Shown here piece after piece: positions 46,156-55,790 of a stretch of DNA of 64,000 nt. Source of the DNA: Schauerella fraxinea (GTDB taxonomy: Bacteria; Pseudomonadota; Gammaproteobacteria; Burkholderiales; Burkholderiaceae_B); contig JAVDKL010000001.1 in the NCBI GenBank assembly GCA_030849965.1, forward strand, positions 3,144,554 through 3,208,553, written 5' to 3'. A program made the position numbers and the translations under genes. The notes under the pieces were generated by a model. It was not told the origin of the DNA and ran no database searches. It saw only the letters and a list, made by a program, of their open reading frames with translations. The number at the start of each line of letters is the position of its first letter. Within the stretch, counting starts at the first letter, position 1.

Positions 46156-48708
46156 TTAGCTGGGTAAGCCGATCACCGCCTTGGCCAGGATATTGCGCTG
46201 AATCTCGTTGGTACCGCCATAGATCGTTGTGATGGCTGAGTTGTAGAGGCGATTGGCCGGTGCGATCTGCGTGCCGTCTACCATGAACGCTGCGTCGTCG
46301 CCGCCCCGTTCCTGTGCTGCCTCGACCACCGCCATGCACAGCCGTGAGTAGGTTTCGGTGGCGAAGATCTTCAGCAGCGAGACGCTGGCGGGTAGCGGCT
46401 CACCGCGTTTGACCATGTCGGCAAAGTCCGCATACAGCGCTTGCAGATCGGCCACGTCAAGCGCAAATCCAATGTAGCGATCAGCGAATCCGCGATCGTT
46501 CGCAGCACCGGTATGCTGACCCACCAATCGCAGTTGGTTGAGCGCGTACTTGGCCTGACTGGGGCTGCCGACGAAGATGCGTTCGAAGTCCAGCAGCGCC
46601 TTGGCGATGGTCCAGCCCTGGTTGAGTTCGCCCACCAGGTTCTCGGCCGGCACGCGCGCGTTGTCGAAGAACACTTCGCAAAACTCTTCCTCGTCGCCGA
46701 TATTTCGGATCGGTTTGACGGTGATGCCGGGGGTTTTCAAATCGGCGAGCAAAAAGCTGATGCCGGCCTGCTTCTTTACCGTTTTATCGGTACGCACCAG
46801 CATGAAGATGTGCGTGGCATCTTGCGCCAAGGTGGTCCAGATCTTCTGGCCGTTGACCACGAAGTGCTCGCCATCGCGGATGGCCTCGGTGCGCAATGAC
46901 GCCAGATCCGATCCGGCATTGGGTTCGGAATAGCCTTGGCACCACACGTCGTCACCGTTCAGGATGCGCGGCAGGTAGCGCGCGCGCTGTGCCGGCGTGC
47001 CGTAGCGCATCAGCACGGGTCCGATGTTGATCAGACCTTGATCCGGCATGCGCGCCACGCCGTAGTCTTCCATCTCTTCGATGAAGGCGATGAGTTTGTC
47101 GGGTGCGAGCGCCATGCCGCCGTATTCGCGCGGCCAGGCGGGCGCGATCCAGCCTTGTGCCGAGAGCTTCAGATACCAGCCCTTGAGTTCATCCCAGTGC
47201 AAGCGTCGTGGCGGATTGCGCAGCGCATCGGGGTAGTGGGCGCGGATGAATGTGCGGATGCGCGTGCGAAAGGCCTGTTCCGGCATGGCGTTCCAATCTT
47301 CGGCAGAGGCGCCGTTTTCAGCGCCCCGCGCGGCGTCCGAGGGGGCATCACTGTATTGACCTGCCTGTGCGTCGGGTTGTGCATCCGCTTGCGCATCGAC
47401 TCGTGCGCCTGCTTGTCCGTCTGCTGGTACGCCGGCCGCCGGTGTCTCGTCGCGCCGCACTGCGGCAAACGGCTCGGGCAGGGCCGCACGTTGATTGTCG
47501 AGCACGCCGCCATGCCACGCGCACAGATGCAGCGCGCGCTTGAGATACAGGCCAACGTCGAGCTCGTCGGTGTAGCCGATCGCGCCATGAAACTGGATGG
47601 CCAGCCGCGTCATGTGCAGCGCGGCTTGCGCGCAACGCGCCTTGACGCGGGCGCAGGCGGCATTGAAGGTGGGGGCGGGCGTGTGATCGCCGGCTAGCAG
47701 GGCACGCAAGGCGGCGTCGCCCAATTCGATATACAGCAAGGCGTCGACCATGCGGTGCTGCAACGCTTGGTTGGCGCCGATGGGCTTGCCGAACTGCACG
47801 CGGGTATTGAGGTAATCGCGGGTGGTGTCGAACGACTGCCGTGCGATACCGAGCAGTTCGGCCGATTGGATGGCGCGCGTGCAGGCGATGGCATGCTGCC
47901 ATGCACGTAGGGCGGCCTCGCCTTCGGCGAGAATGTGCTCGCCGGACACCTGCACGTGGCTCAGCTGCAGGCTGCCCACGGTGGTGCCGTCAACGCGATC
48001 TTCGGTCTCCGCTCGGGCGCCGGAAGCGGTGCGCGGCACGTAGATGAGCGCATCGATGGCGTCTGCACAAACGTTCTGACGATCGCCGTGGGTTGCCTTC
48101 GCCTGTGCCTCCGCATGCATCGGTGCCTGGACCGCTGCTTTGGCCGGTGACTGCGCCTTCGCATGTTCCTCTGCGTTTGCCGGTGCATGGCACACTGCCA
48201 CGATCCAGCCGTCGAGCTCGGCGCCGGGGTAGATCCAGTGCGCGGCGCCATCGATCACCAGCGCGTTGCCCTCGCGCGTCATGCGCGGCACCCCTGCCAA
48301 TGCGCGTGCTGCGTCGGTCTGCGCCGCCACGCCGATCAGCGCGTCGCCTGAGGCGATACGCGCCAATAGATCGTCGCGGATCGCGCTTGCGGGCAACGCA
48401 GCCAGCAAGGCGGGCGTTAGCACCGCCCCGCCGATAAAAGGCTCGGACAGCAGATTGCGGCCGATTTCCTCAGCGATGACGGCCACCGCGCTCAAGCCCA
48501 GATCGAGTCCGCCAAGGGATTCCGGTGCAAGCAGCCCGCACCAGCCGGCGTCTGCCATCTGCCGCCACACGGCGCGCTCGAAGCCGGGACGTGTCTGACG
48601 CAGTTTCCGCAAGCGGCTGCGCGGAGCGGTCTGACGCAGGAAGTCACGCGCGCTGTCGCGAAACGCGGTAAGCGTGTCGCGGTCGGCGGCAACGGCTGGC
48701 ATGGCCAT
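46156..48708 (-). CDS. Acyl-CoA dehydrogenase, two subunits fused in one chain
   Basis: An 850-aa protein made of two acyl-CoA dehydrogenase units. Residues ~1-390 resemble the small subunit of paired (PimD/PimC-like) enzymes ('FHGAIGYTDELDVGLYLKRALHL'). A low-complexity linker rich in Asp-Ala-Gln follows (~415-450). Residues ~470-850 resemble the large subunit ('WPREYGGMALAPDKLIAF', 'GYSEPNAGSDLASLRTEA', 'VNGQKIWTT', 'YGGTNEIQRNILAK'). The usual 'YEGT' Glu reads YGGT in the C-terminal half, as in some paired enzymes. It should oxidise an acyl-CoA with FAD. AGGAGA precedes the ATG. It diverges from the CoA-transferase at 48970. Confidence 0.88.
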   Translation of the reverse strand: MAMPAVAADRDTLTAFRDSARDFLRQTAPRSRLRKLRQTRPGFERAVWRQMADAGWCGLLAPESLGGLDLGLSAVAVIAEEIGRNLLSEPFIGGAVLTPALLAALPASAIRDDLLARIASGDALIGVAAQTDAARALAGVPRMTREGNALVIDGAAHWIYPGAELDGWIVAVCHAPANAEEHAKAQSPAKAAVQAPMHAEAQAKATHGDRQNVCADAIDALIYVPRTASGARAETEDRVDGTTVGSLQLSHVQVSGEHILAEGEAALRAWQHAIACTRAIQSAELLGIARQSFDTTRDYLNTRVQFGKPIGANQALQHRMVDALLYIELGDAALRALLAGDHTPAPTFNAACARVKARCAQAALHMTRLAIQFHGAIGYTDELDVGLYLKRALHLCAWHGGVLDNQRAALPEPFAAVRRDETPAAGVPADGQAGARVDAQADAQPDAQAGQYSDAPSDAARGAENGASAEDWNAMPEQAFRTRIRTFIRAHYPDALRNPPRRLHWDELKGWYLKLSAQGWIAPAWPREYGGMALAPDKLIAFIEEMEDYGVARMPDQGLINIGPVLMRYGTPAQRARYLPRILNGDDVWCQGYSEPNAGSDLASLRTEAIRDGEHFVVNGQKIWTTLAQDATHIFMLVRTDKTVKKQAGISFLLADLKTPGITVKPIRNIGDEEEFCEVFFDNARVPAENLVGELNQGWTIAKALLDFERIFVGSPSQAKYALNQLRLVGQHTGAANDRGFADRYIGFALDVADLQALYADFADMVKRGEPLPASVSLLKIFATETYSRLCMAVVEAAQERGGDDAAFMVDGTQIAPANRLYNSAITTIYGGTNEIQRNILAKAVIGLPS

Positions 48709-48969
48709 GAGGGTGTCTCCTGATAGGGGGCACGCGTGTCGCGCGCCCTCGATGTTGTGAGAGGCAGTCTACGGTTTTCAGGGGGCGCCAACCAGCAACG
48801 CGGCGGCAAACCAGAGTTGCGTATTTCAGCAACCGTCGCGGCGTCGATATGACGCAATAGGCATATCTGGTTTACGCCGCCCGTCCTGGATTGCCACGCG
48901 CTTGCCGCATAGACTGCCAACAAACACCGCGCGTCACATCGTGCCGCTGCCATAACGAAGGAGACCGCA

Positions 48970-50190
48970 TTGTCTGCATTGCTCTCGTCCATTCGCGTGC
49001 TCGATTTGAGCCGCGTGCTTGCCGGGCCCTGGGCCAGCCAGATCCTGGCCGACCTGGGCGCCGATGTGATCAAGGTCGAAAAGCCCGGCCGTGGCGACGA
49101 TACCCGCGCATGGGGGCCGCCGTTTCTGAAGCGTGCCGACGGTAGCGATACCGAAGACGGGGGCTATTACGTGGCGGCCAATCGCGGCAAGCGCTCGATC
49201 ACGCTGGATCTGAAGACGGAAGAAGGCCGCGCCATCGTCAAGCAGTTGGCGGCCCAGTCTGATGTGGTGCTGGAAAATTACAAGGTGGGGACGCTCGAGC
49301 GCCTGGGGTTGGGCTACGCCGATCTCTCGGCGGACCACCCCGAATTGATTTATTGCTCGGTGACCGGATTCGGACAAACCGGGCCGCGCGCCAAACAGCC
49401 CGCTTATGACTTCCTGATTCAGGCCATGGGCGGTTTGATGAGCGTGACCGGGGAGCGCGACGACAAGCCGGGCGGCGGGCCGCAGAAAGTGGGCGTGCCG
49501 ATCGTGGACATGGTGACGGGCGTGTATGCGGCCGTTGGCATCCTGGCGGCCATTATCGGCCGTCACACCACCGGCCGCGGGCAGCATGTGGACCTGGGCA
49601 TGATGGATGTGCAGGTTGGCCTGCTGATGAACCAGGCGATGAATTATCTACTGGCCGGACGCACCCCCAAACGCACCGGCACGGCGCACCCGAATATTCA
49701 GCCGCAACGCACATTCGAATGCCGTGACGGGCAGATCGTGGTGGTGGTTGGCAACGACGGCCAATTCGCCACGTTGTGCGGGCTGATGGGTCGCCCGGAA
49801 TTGGCCACGGACGAACGCTTCGCAACCAATGGAAAGCGCGTGGTCAATCAGGCGTTGCTCGATCCCATTCTCGATGCGGCTTTCGGCGCCGAGGATCGTG
49901 CTGTGTGGCTTGAACGGTTGGGCGCTGCCAATGTGCCGGCGGGCGCTATCAACACGGTGCCCGAGGTGTTTGCCGATCCGCAGGTGGTGCACCGCGGCAT
50001 GCTGCGGCACATCCCGCATCCCTTGGCCGGCACGGTGCCGCAAGTGATGAATCCGCTGCGTTTTTCCGCCGCGCCCTCGTGTGCCGAATTGCCGCCGCCC
50101 CTGCTGGGCGAACACACGTCGCAGGTATTGGGCGAGCTGGGCTATTCGCCCGCCGACATTGCCGAGCTCGCCAAGCGTGCCGTGACCTGA
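48970..50190 (+). CDS. Class III CoA-transferase (CaiB/BaiF)
   Basis: A 406-aa family III CoA-transferase with 'IRVLDLSRVLAGPWASQILADLGADVIKVEKPGRGDD' (N-terminal CoA site, in part), 'NRGKRSITLDLK', 'YCSVTGFGQTGP' and the catalytic Asp in 'VPIVDMVTG'. The start is TTG at 48970 with AAGGAGA five bases upstream; no ATG fits. It activates an organic acid by CoA transfer. The next gene is an enoyl-CoA hydratase-like protein (33 bases). Confidence 0.93.
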   Translation: MSALLSSIRVLDLSRVLAGPWASQILADLGADVIKVEKPGRGDDTRAWGPPFLKRADGSDTEDGGYYVAANRGKRSITLDLKTEEGRAIVKQLAAQSDVVLENYKVGTLERLGLGYADLSADHPELIYCSVTGFGQTGPRAKQPAYDFLIQAMGGLMSVTGERDDKPGGGPQKVGVPIVDMVTGVYAAVGILAAIIGRHTTGRGQHVDLGMMDVQVGLLMNQAMNYLLAGRTPKRTGTAHPNIQPQRTFECRDGQIVVVVGNDGQFATLCGLMGRPELATDERFATNGKRVVNQALLDPILDAAFGAEDRAVWLERLGAANVPAGAINTVPEVFADPQVVHRGMLRHIPHPLAGTVPQVMNPLRFSAAPSCAELPPPLLGEHTSQVLGELGYSPADIAELAKRAVT

Positions 50191-50223
50191 GTCGCGGCAA
50201 CATCACATTTTCAGGAGAACCTC

Positions 50224-51006
50224 ATGCCCCATCTTGCCTACACCGCGTTGAAACTGGAGATGCGCGAACACGTGGCGGTCATCCATTTGGCCAACCCGCC
50301 CGTCAATGCACTGTCGACCACGCTGATCAACGAGCTCACACACTGCTTGGATGTGTGCTCGGAAAGCGACGAGGTGCGCGCCATCGTGCTCATCGGCGAA
50401 GGCCGGGTGTTTTGTGCGGGCGCCGATCTGAAGGGCCGCGGCGACACGATCAAAGGCCCGGGCGATCTGCCGCAGCATTCGCGGCGTACGCGCGAGCTCT
50501 TTCATGCCTTGCGCGAATGCGCCAAGCCGGTGGTGTGTGGCCTGAACGGCGCAGCGCTGGGTGCCGGACTGGCCATCGCGGCGTCGTGCGACATTCTGGT
50601 AGCGGCCAGCACGGCCGTGGTGGGGCTGCCTGAGATCGATGTGGGTTTGCTGGGTGGCGGGCGCCATGGCATGCGGCTCTTCAGTCATTCCCGCTTGCGC
50701 CGCATGGCCTTCACCGGCATGCGCGTGGATGGCAATGAACTGTACCGGTTGGGGATTGTGGAGGCCAGCGTACCGGCCGATCAGGTGCTGGATACGGCGC
50801 TCGGCATCGCCACCACGATTGCGTCCAAGAGCCCGCTGTCGGTGCAACTGTCCAAACAGACGATGAACGCCATCGAAGAGATGAGCCTGCGCGACGGCTA
50901 TCGCTACGAGCAGGACATGACGGCGGCGATCGCCAAGACGCACGACGCGGGCGAAGCCCGGCAGGCGTTTCTGGAGAAGCGGGCGCCGGTGTTCGAAGGG
51001 CGCTGA
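50224..51006 (+). CDS. Enoyl-CoA hydratase/isomerase-family protein
   Basis: A 260-aa crotonase-fold protein ('VAVIHLANPPVNALS', oxyanion-hole 'VFCAGADLKG', 'NGAALGAGLAIAASCDI', 'VGLPEIDVGLLGGG'). The Glu that is usual in the 'GGGxE/GAGxE' site is Ala (GAGLAIA), while the second Glu (LPEI) is kept, so it may not be a plain hydratase. AGGAG precedes the ATG. It belongs to the acyl-CoA cluster between two CoA-transferases. Confidence 0.9.
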   Translation: MPHLAYTALKLEMREHVAVIHLANPPVNALSTTLINELTHCLDVCSESDEVRAIVLIGEGRVFCAGADLKGRGDTIKGPGDLPQHSRRTRELFHALRECAKPVVCGLNGAALGAGLAIAASCDILVAASTAVVGLPEIDVGLLGGGRHGMRLFSHSRLRRMAFTGMRVDGNELYRLGIVEASVPADQVLDTALGIATTIASKSPLSVQLSKQTMNAIEEMSLRDGYRYEQDMTAAIAKTHDAGEARQAFLEKRAPVFEGR

Positions 51007-51036
51007 TCAGGCGCCAACAGCAAACCAGCTTTGCCT

Positions 51037-51066
51037 GACGGGGCCTCGCGATTGCGAGGCCCCGTC
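51037..51066 (+). terminator. Strong stem-loop between hydratase and CoA-transferase
   Basis: GACGGGGCCTCGC (51037-51049) and GCGAGGCCCCGTC (51054-51066) form a perfect 13-bp stem with a 4-base loop. It lacks a T-run, so it may only partly terminate. Confidence 0.6.
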
Positions 51067-51107
51067 GCTATCCTGACTGCATAACGATTAGATATGGAGA
51101 CAGAGCA

Positions 51108-52331
51108 ATGGCCGGCGTATTGTCGAATGTCAAAGTGCTGGATTTGAGCCGCGTATTTTCGGGGCCGTGGGCCGCGCAGATGCTGGCCGATTTCGGCGCC
51201 GATGTGATCAAGGTGGAGCGGCCGGGCCGTGGCGATGATGTGCGTCATCAAGGCTTTCGCGTGAAGGATGGCGCGGGCAAGCCCACCTCGGAGACGTCGT
51301 CGTTCATTGCGATGAATCGCGGCAAGCGGTCCATCACGATCGATATGTCCAAGCCCGCGGGCCAGGCGCTGATCCGCAAGCTGGTCGCGCAGTCGGACAT
51401 CCTGATCGAGAACTTCAAGGCCGGCGATCTGGTGCGCTACGGCCTGGACTACGCGGCGCTGAAGGCGATCAATCCCAAGTTGATCTACTGCTCGATCACG
51501 GGCTTCGGACAAACCGGGCCGTATAGCCATTTGCCGGGCTACGACCCGATCTTTCAATCCATGAGCGGATTGATGGCGGTGACCGGTGTAGCCGAGGGCG
51601 AGCCCGGCTCCGGGCCGGTGAAAGTGGGGTACTCGGTATCCGATCTCACGGCCAGCTTCTATGCGATCGCGGCGATCCTGGCGGCCTTGCATCACCGCGA
51701 TATGGTGTCCGGCACCGGGCAGCACATCGACATGGCGCTGCTGGATGCGCAGATCGCCGCCATTTCGCATGTGAGCATGAATTACTTTGCGACCGGCGAG
51801 CGCCCGGAACGCGTGGGCACGTCATCGCAGATCACGTGTCCGTATCAGGCGTTTGAATGTGCCGATGGCCACATCATGATCGCAGTGGGCAACGACTCGC
51901 AGTATCAGAGCTTTTGTCGCGTGATCGAGCGCCCCGAACTGGCGAGCGATCCACGTTTCGCGACCAACCTTGAACGCGCGGCCGCCCGCAAGGTGCTGGT
52001 GCCCTTGATTGCCGAAGCGATGACGGCGCGCACCGTGGCGGCCTGGAACGAGGCGCTGTCGGCCGCCAACGTGCCGTGCGGCCCGATCTACGAAATGGAT
52101 CAGGTGTTTGAGGATCCGCAGGTCAAGCATCGTGGCGTGTTGGGATCTATGCCGCATCCGCTGATCGGCGAGATGCCCCTGATCAAGAATCCGGTGGTGT
52201 TTTCGGATACGCCTATCGCGTACGAACTGCCGCCGCCGCTGTTGGGCGAGCATACCGATGCCGTGCTGGCCGCCGAGCTTGGGCTGAATCCGCAAGAGAT
52301 TGCCGCCCTGCGTGCCGAGGGCATCGTATGA
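51108..52331 (+). CDS. Class III CoA-transferase (CaiB/BaiF)
   Basis: A 407-aa family III CoA-transferase ('VKVLDLSRVFSGPWAAQMLADFGADVIKVERPGRGDD', 'NRGKRSITIDM', 'YCSITGFGQTGPYS', Asp in 'YSVSDLTAS'). It differs from the copy at 48970 in the middle part, so the two may have different substrates. Its stop overlaps the start of the fused acyl-CoA dehydrogenase (ATGA), a direct coupling of acid activation to oxidation. Confidence 0.93.
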   Translation: MAGVLSNVKVLDLSRVFSGPWAAQMLADFGADVIKVERPGRGDDVRHQGFRVKDGAGKPTSETSSFIAMNRGKRSITIDMSKPAGQALIRKLVAQSDILIENFKAGDLVRYGLDYAALKAINPKLIYCSITGFGQTGPYSHLPGYDPIFQSMSGLMAVTGVAEGEPGSGPVKVGYSVSDLTASFYAIAAILAALHHRDMVSGTGQHIDMALLDAQIAAISHVSMNYFATGERPERVGTSSQITCPYQAFECADGHIMIAVGNDSQYQSFCRVIERPELASDPRFATNLERAAARKVLVPLIAEAMTARTVAAWNEALSAANVPCGPIYEMDQVFEDPQVKHRGVLGSMPHPLIGEMPLIKNPVVFSDTPIAYELPPPLLGEHTDAVLAAELGLNPQEIAALRAEGIV

Positions 52332-54766
52332 GCGAGGATGCCGGTGCGATTCGCGACAGTGCCCGTGATTTTCTGAACGGCGCCGATCAACGTGCGCGCG
52401 TGCGGGCGCTCGCCGCGCATGCCCCACCCGCGGGCTTTGATCGAGCCTACTGGCGGCAAATGGCCGACCTGGGTTGGTTGCTGCTGACCGTGCCGGAAGC
52501 GGATGGCGGCTTGGGGCTCACGCTGAGCGAAGCCGCATTGATTGCTGAAGAGGCCGGTTGCGCGCTATTGCCCGAGCCGTTTGCCGCGTGTGGGGTGTTG
52601 CCGATCGAAGTGCTGCGCGCGTTGCCGGCGAGCCAGCGTCGCGATGCCTTGATGGCGGAGATTGGCAGCGGCGAGGTCGTGGCGGCGCTAGCGTGGCAAA
52701 CGCACGCCGAGCAAATCAGTTGCCGTGTTGAAAGCAGTAGCGCAGACGGCGCCTCGATGAGCGCTGTGGAAGAGCGCCGCGATCGGACCTCGGCAGGGGA
52801 TCGTGCGCCATCACCGCCGCATCATGACGCTGGGGTGCGCGCGATCGGGACCGCATCGGGCAGCATGCAGCTCGAGGGCAACGTGGGGTTCATCGTCCCT
52901 GGCCGAGGCGTGGACGGATGGCTCGTCGTGGCGCAACGCGATGCGGATGCCGTGCTGGTGTGGGTGCCGGCCGGCACGCCCGGGGTGACCGTCGCGATCA
53001 CGCCACGCGCCGATGACAGCACGATCGCGCAGTTGCACTTGCAGGCCGTGGAAGTGGCGGCGGACAACATCGTCGCGACCGGTGAAGCCGTGCCACACGC
53101 AGTGAACGCCGCGCTGGACGCGACCCGTCTCATCGTCGCATCCGAATCGATCGGCGTCGCGCGCCACACGCTGGCCGCGACCGTGGAGTATGTGAATACG
53201 CGGCAGCAGTTCGGCCAGGCAATCGGCAGCTTTCAAGCGCTGCAGCATCGGCTGGTGGATGCATTGCTGCAGATCGAATTGGCTGCGGCCAGCCTCACCG
53301 ATGCGTTGCAAGCATGGACGCCTGATATGCCGGCGGCCCGGCGTGCATCGCTGGCCAGCCGCGTGAAGGCGCGTGCCAACCGGGCGGTGCGCGAGGTCAC
53401 GCGCCTGTCGATTCAATTGCATGGCGCGATTGGGTACACGGCCGAGTACGACATCGGGTTGTACTTCAAGCGTGCACTGCATTTGTCGACCTGGTTGGGT
53501 AATGCGGATGCCCATCGGCGTCGTTATTCGCAGGGATTGCAGACGGCAGCAGAATCGTCAGTGGCCGCGTCCGACGACGACGTGACGCCCTGGACGTCAG
53601 CCGACTTTCCGCACGATGCGGATTGGGAGGCGATGCCCGAGCCCGCGTTTCGCGGCATGTTGCGGGCGTTTTTCGCCGCGCACTATCCGGAACGCTTGCG
53701 CCATATGCCGTGGCGCTTGCATTGGCACGAAATCGAATCCTGGTACGTGACGTTGTCGCGGCAAGGATGGATTGCGCCGTCATGGCCGCGCGAGCACGGC
53801 GGCATGGCGTTGTCGCCGGCCAGGCAGATTGCATTCATCGAAGAGGCCGAGCGCTATGGCGTGGCCCGCGCGCCGGATCAGGGCCTGGTGATGCTGGGGC
53901 CGATCTTGTCGCGCTTCGGCACACCCGAGCAGCAGGCCCGGTTCATGCCGCCGATCCTGTCGGGTGAGCATGTGTGGGCGCAAGGCTATTCCGAACCCAA
54001 CGCCGGCTCGGATCTCGCGGCACTGCGCTGCGAGGCCATTGCCGACGGTGACGATTTCATCGTCACGGGTCAGAAAACCTGGTCGACGCTGGCGCAGGAC
54101 GCCACGCATATGTTCATGCTGGTGCGCACCGACAAAACGGTGAAGAAGCAGGCCGGCATCAGCTTCCTGTTGGTCGATCTCAAGCAGCCTGGTGTGACGG
54201 TGCGGCCGATCGAGACGCTATCGGGCGATGCCGAATTCGCGGAAGTGTTTTTCGATGCCGTGCGCGTGCCGCGCAGCCAACTGGTGGGCGACCTGAACGG
54301 CGGCTGGACGATCGCGAAAACCCTGCTGGGTTTCGAACGGCTCTTCAGCGGCAGTCCCAAGCATTCGCATTACGCGCTGGGCCAGGTCGCGGCATTGGCC
54401 GCGCATCAGGATCGGATGCGCGACCCCGTCTTCGTCGATCGGCTGGCCGGCTTGCAACTCGATGCGGCGGACTTGTCTGCGATGTATGGCGTGTTTGCCG
54501 ATATCGCGAAGTCGGGCCGGCCGCTGCCGGCAGAGGTGTCGTTGCTCAAGATCTGGGCCTCGGAAACGCATGAGCGCATCGGTGCGCTCTTGATCGACAT
54601 GGCCGAGATGTGGGGCGGGGCGCATGCCCGCAGCGCCTATCCGGACACGCACGTGCATGTGCAAGCGCCGTATCTGGCGGCGCTGGCGGCGACCATTTTC
54701 AGCGGCACCAACGAGGTGCAGCGAAACATCCTGGCCAAACAGGTATTGGGCCTCGCCCATCAATGA
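52328..54766 (+). CDS. Acyl-CoA dehydrogenase, two subunits fused in one chain (second copy)
   Basis: An 812-aa paralogue of the protein at 46156-48708 with the same two-unit plan. The N-terminal unit ends in 'LHGAIGYTAEYDIGLYFKRALHLS' near residue 390. The C-terminal unit has 'WPREHGGMALSPARQIAF', 'GYSEPNAGSDLAALRCEA', 'VTGQKTWSTLAQDATHMF' and 'FSGTNEVQRNILAK', with Ser where the catalytic Glu of 'YEGT' enzymes lies. An inserted low-complexity stretch (~135-175) sits at the same loop as in the other copy. It is coupled to the CoA-transferase gene ahead. Confidence 0.88.
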   Translation: MSEDAGAIRDSARDFLNGADQRARVRALAAHAPPAGFDRAYWRQMADLGWLLLTVPEADGGLGLTLSEAALIAEEAGCALLPEPFAACGVLPIEVLRALPASQRRDALMAEIGSGEVVAALAWQTHAEQISCRVESSSADGASMSAVEERRDRTSAGDRAPSPPHHDAGVRAIGTASGSMQLEGNVGFIVPGRGVDGWLVVAQRDADAVLVWVPAGTPGVTVAITPRADDSTIAQLHLQAVEVAADNIVATGEAVPHAVNAALDATRLIVASESIGVARHTLAATVEYVNTRQQFGQAIGSFQALQHRLVDALLQIELAAASLTDALQAWTPDMPAARRASLASRVKARANRAVREVTRLSIQLHGAIGYTAEYDIGLYFKRALHLSTWLGNADAHRRRYSQGLQTAAESSVAASDDDVTPWTSADFPHDADWEAMPEPAFRGMLRAFFAAHYPERLRHMPWRLHWHEIESWYVTLSRQGWIAPSWPREHGGMALSPARQIAFIEEAERYGVARAPDQGLVMLGPILSRFGTPEQQARFMPPILSGEHVWAQGYSEPNAGSDLAALRCEAIADGDDFIVTGQKTWSTLAQDATHMFMLVRTDKTVKKQAGISFLLVDLKQPGVTVRPIETLSGDAEFAEVFFDAVRVPRSQLVGDLNGGWTIAKTLLGFERLFSGSPKHSHYALGQVAALAAHQDRMRDPVFVDRLAGLQLDAADLSAMYGVFADIAKSGRPLPAEVSLLKIWASETHERIGALLIDMAEMWGGAHARSAYPDTHVHVQAPYLAALAATIFSGTNEVQRNILAKQVLGLAHQ

Positions 54767-54821
54767 GATAGACGAACGACCGGTCGCGCAAGACCGGCGA
54801 TTTCTAAGGAGGAAGACAACC

Positions 54822-55790
54822 ATGAAACGTATCTTGACCGCAGCCGCAATGGGCCTGGCAATGATGGGCAGTGCGGGCGCCGCGCAGGACAACTGGCCCG
54901 TGCGCCCCATCAAACTGATCGTGCCGTATCCGCCCGGCGGCCCCGTGGATAACGTGGCGCGGCTGATCGCGCCCGAGGTGTCGGCCAAGCTGGGGCAGTC
55001 CCTGGTGATCGACAACCGCGCGGGCGCCAGCGGCACCATCGGCACGGATGCAACCGTGCGTGCCGATCCCGACGGTTATACGTTCGGCTTCGGCGTGCCG
55101 GGGGCGTTGACGGGTTTGCCGCACGTGATGAAGGTGCCCTATGAATTGAAGGACATCAATTACGTGACGCTGGTGGTGCGCATTCCGCAGGTGATCATGG
55201 CGAGCACCAGCATTCCCGAGAAGACGCTGCCCGCACTCATCGCCACGGCAAAGGCCAACCCGGGCAAGTACAACTTCGGCTCGGCCGGCAACGTGACCAC
55301 GCCGCATCTGGGCGGCGAACTGCTCAATCAGCAGGCGGGCATCAAGCTCACGCACATCCCGTATAAAGGTGCGGCACCTGCCGTGACCGCCCTGATGGGC
55401 AACGAGATTCAAGTCTTCCCCGGCGATGCGTCGGCCGCTATCGGCTTCATCAAAGCGGGCCGCGTGCAGGCGTTGGCCGTGTCGAGCGCCAAGCGTTTCG
55501 AAGGCTTGCCCGATGTGCCCACCACGGCCGAGTTGGGCCTGCCGGGGGTGGTGTCGGATTCCAATTACGGGATCATCGCGCCGAAGGGTGTGCCGCCCGC
55601 CATCATCGAGAAGTTTCGCCAGGCGGTGATTGCCGCCGTCAACGAGCCTGAGGTGCGCAAGAAGCTGATCGATCAAGGTGCCTTGCCGGTCACCACCACG
55701 CCTGAGGAGTACCGCAAGCTGATGGACCAGGAATTCGTGAAGTGGGGCAAAGTGATCAAGGACGGCAAATTGGGTGAGGCGCAGCCGTGA
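54822..55790 (+). CDS. Bug-family periplasmic solute receptor
   Basis: A 322-aa Bug receptor with signal peptide ending SAGAAQ. Marks: 'PIKLIVPYPPGGPVDNVARL', 'LVIDNRAGASGTIGTDATVRADPDGYT', 'FGSAGNVTTPHLGGELL', 'HIPYKGAAPAVTALMG'. A near-perfect AAGGAGGAAG lies before the ATG. It is in the acyl-CoA operon and its stop overlaps the MaoC start (GTGA), so its ligand is probably the acid degraded here. Confidence 0.93.
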   Translation: MKRILTAAAMGLAMMGSAGAAQDNWPVRPIKLIVPYPPGGPVDNVARLIAPEVSAKLGQSLVIDNRAGASGTIGTDATVRADPDGYTFGFGVPGALTGLPHVMKVPYELKDINYVTLVVRIPQVIMASTSIPEKTLPALIATAKANPGKYNFGSAGNVTTPHLGGELLNQQAGIKLTHIPYKGAAPAVTALMGNEIQVFPGDASAAIGFIKAGRVQALAVSSAKRFEGLPDVPTTAELGLPGVVSDSNYGIIAPKGVPPAIIEKFRQAVIAAVNEPEVRKKLIDQGALPVTTTPEEYRKLMDQEFVKWGKVIKDGKLGEAQP

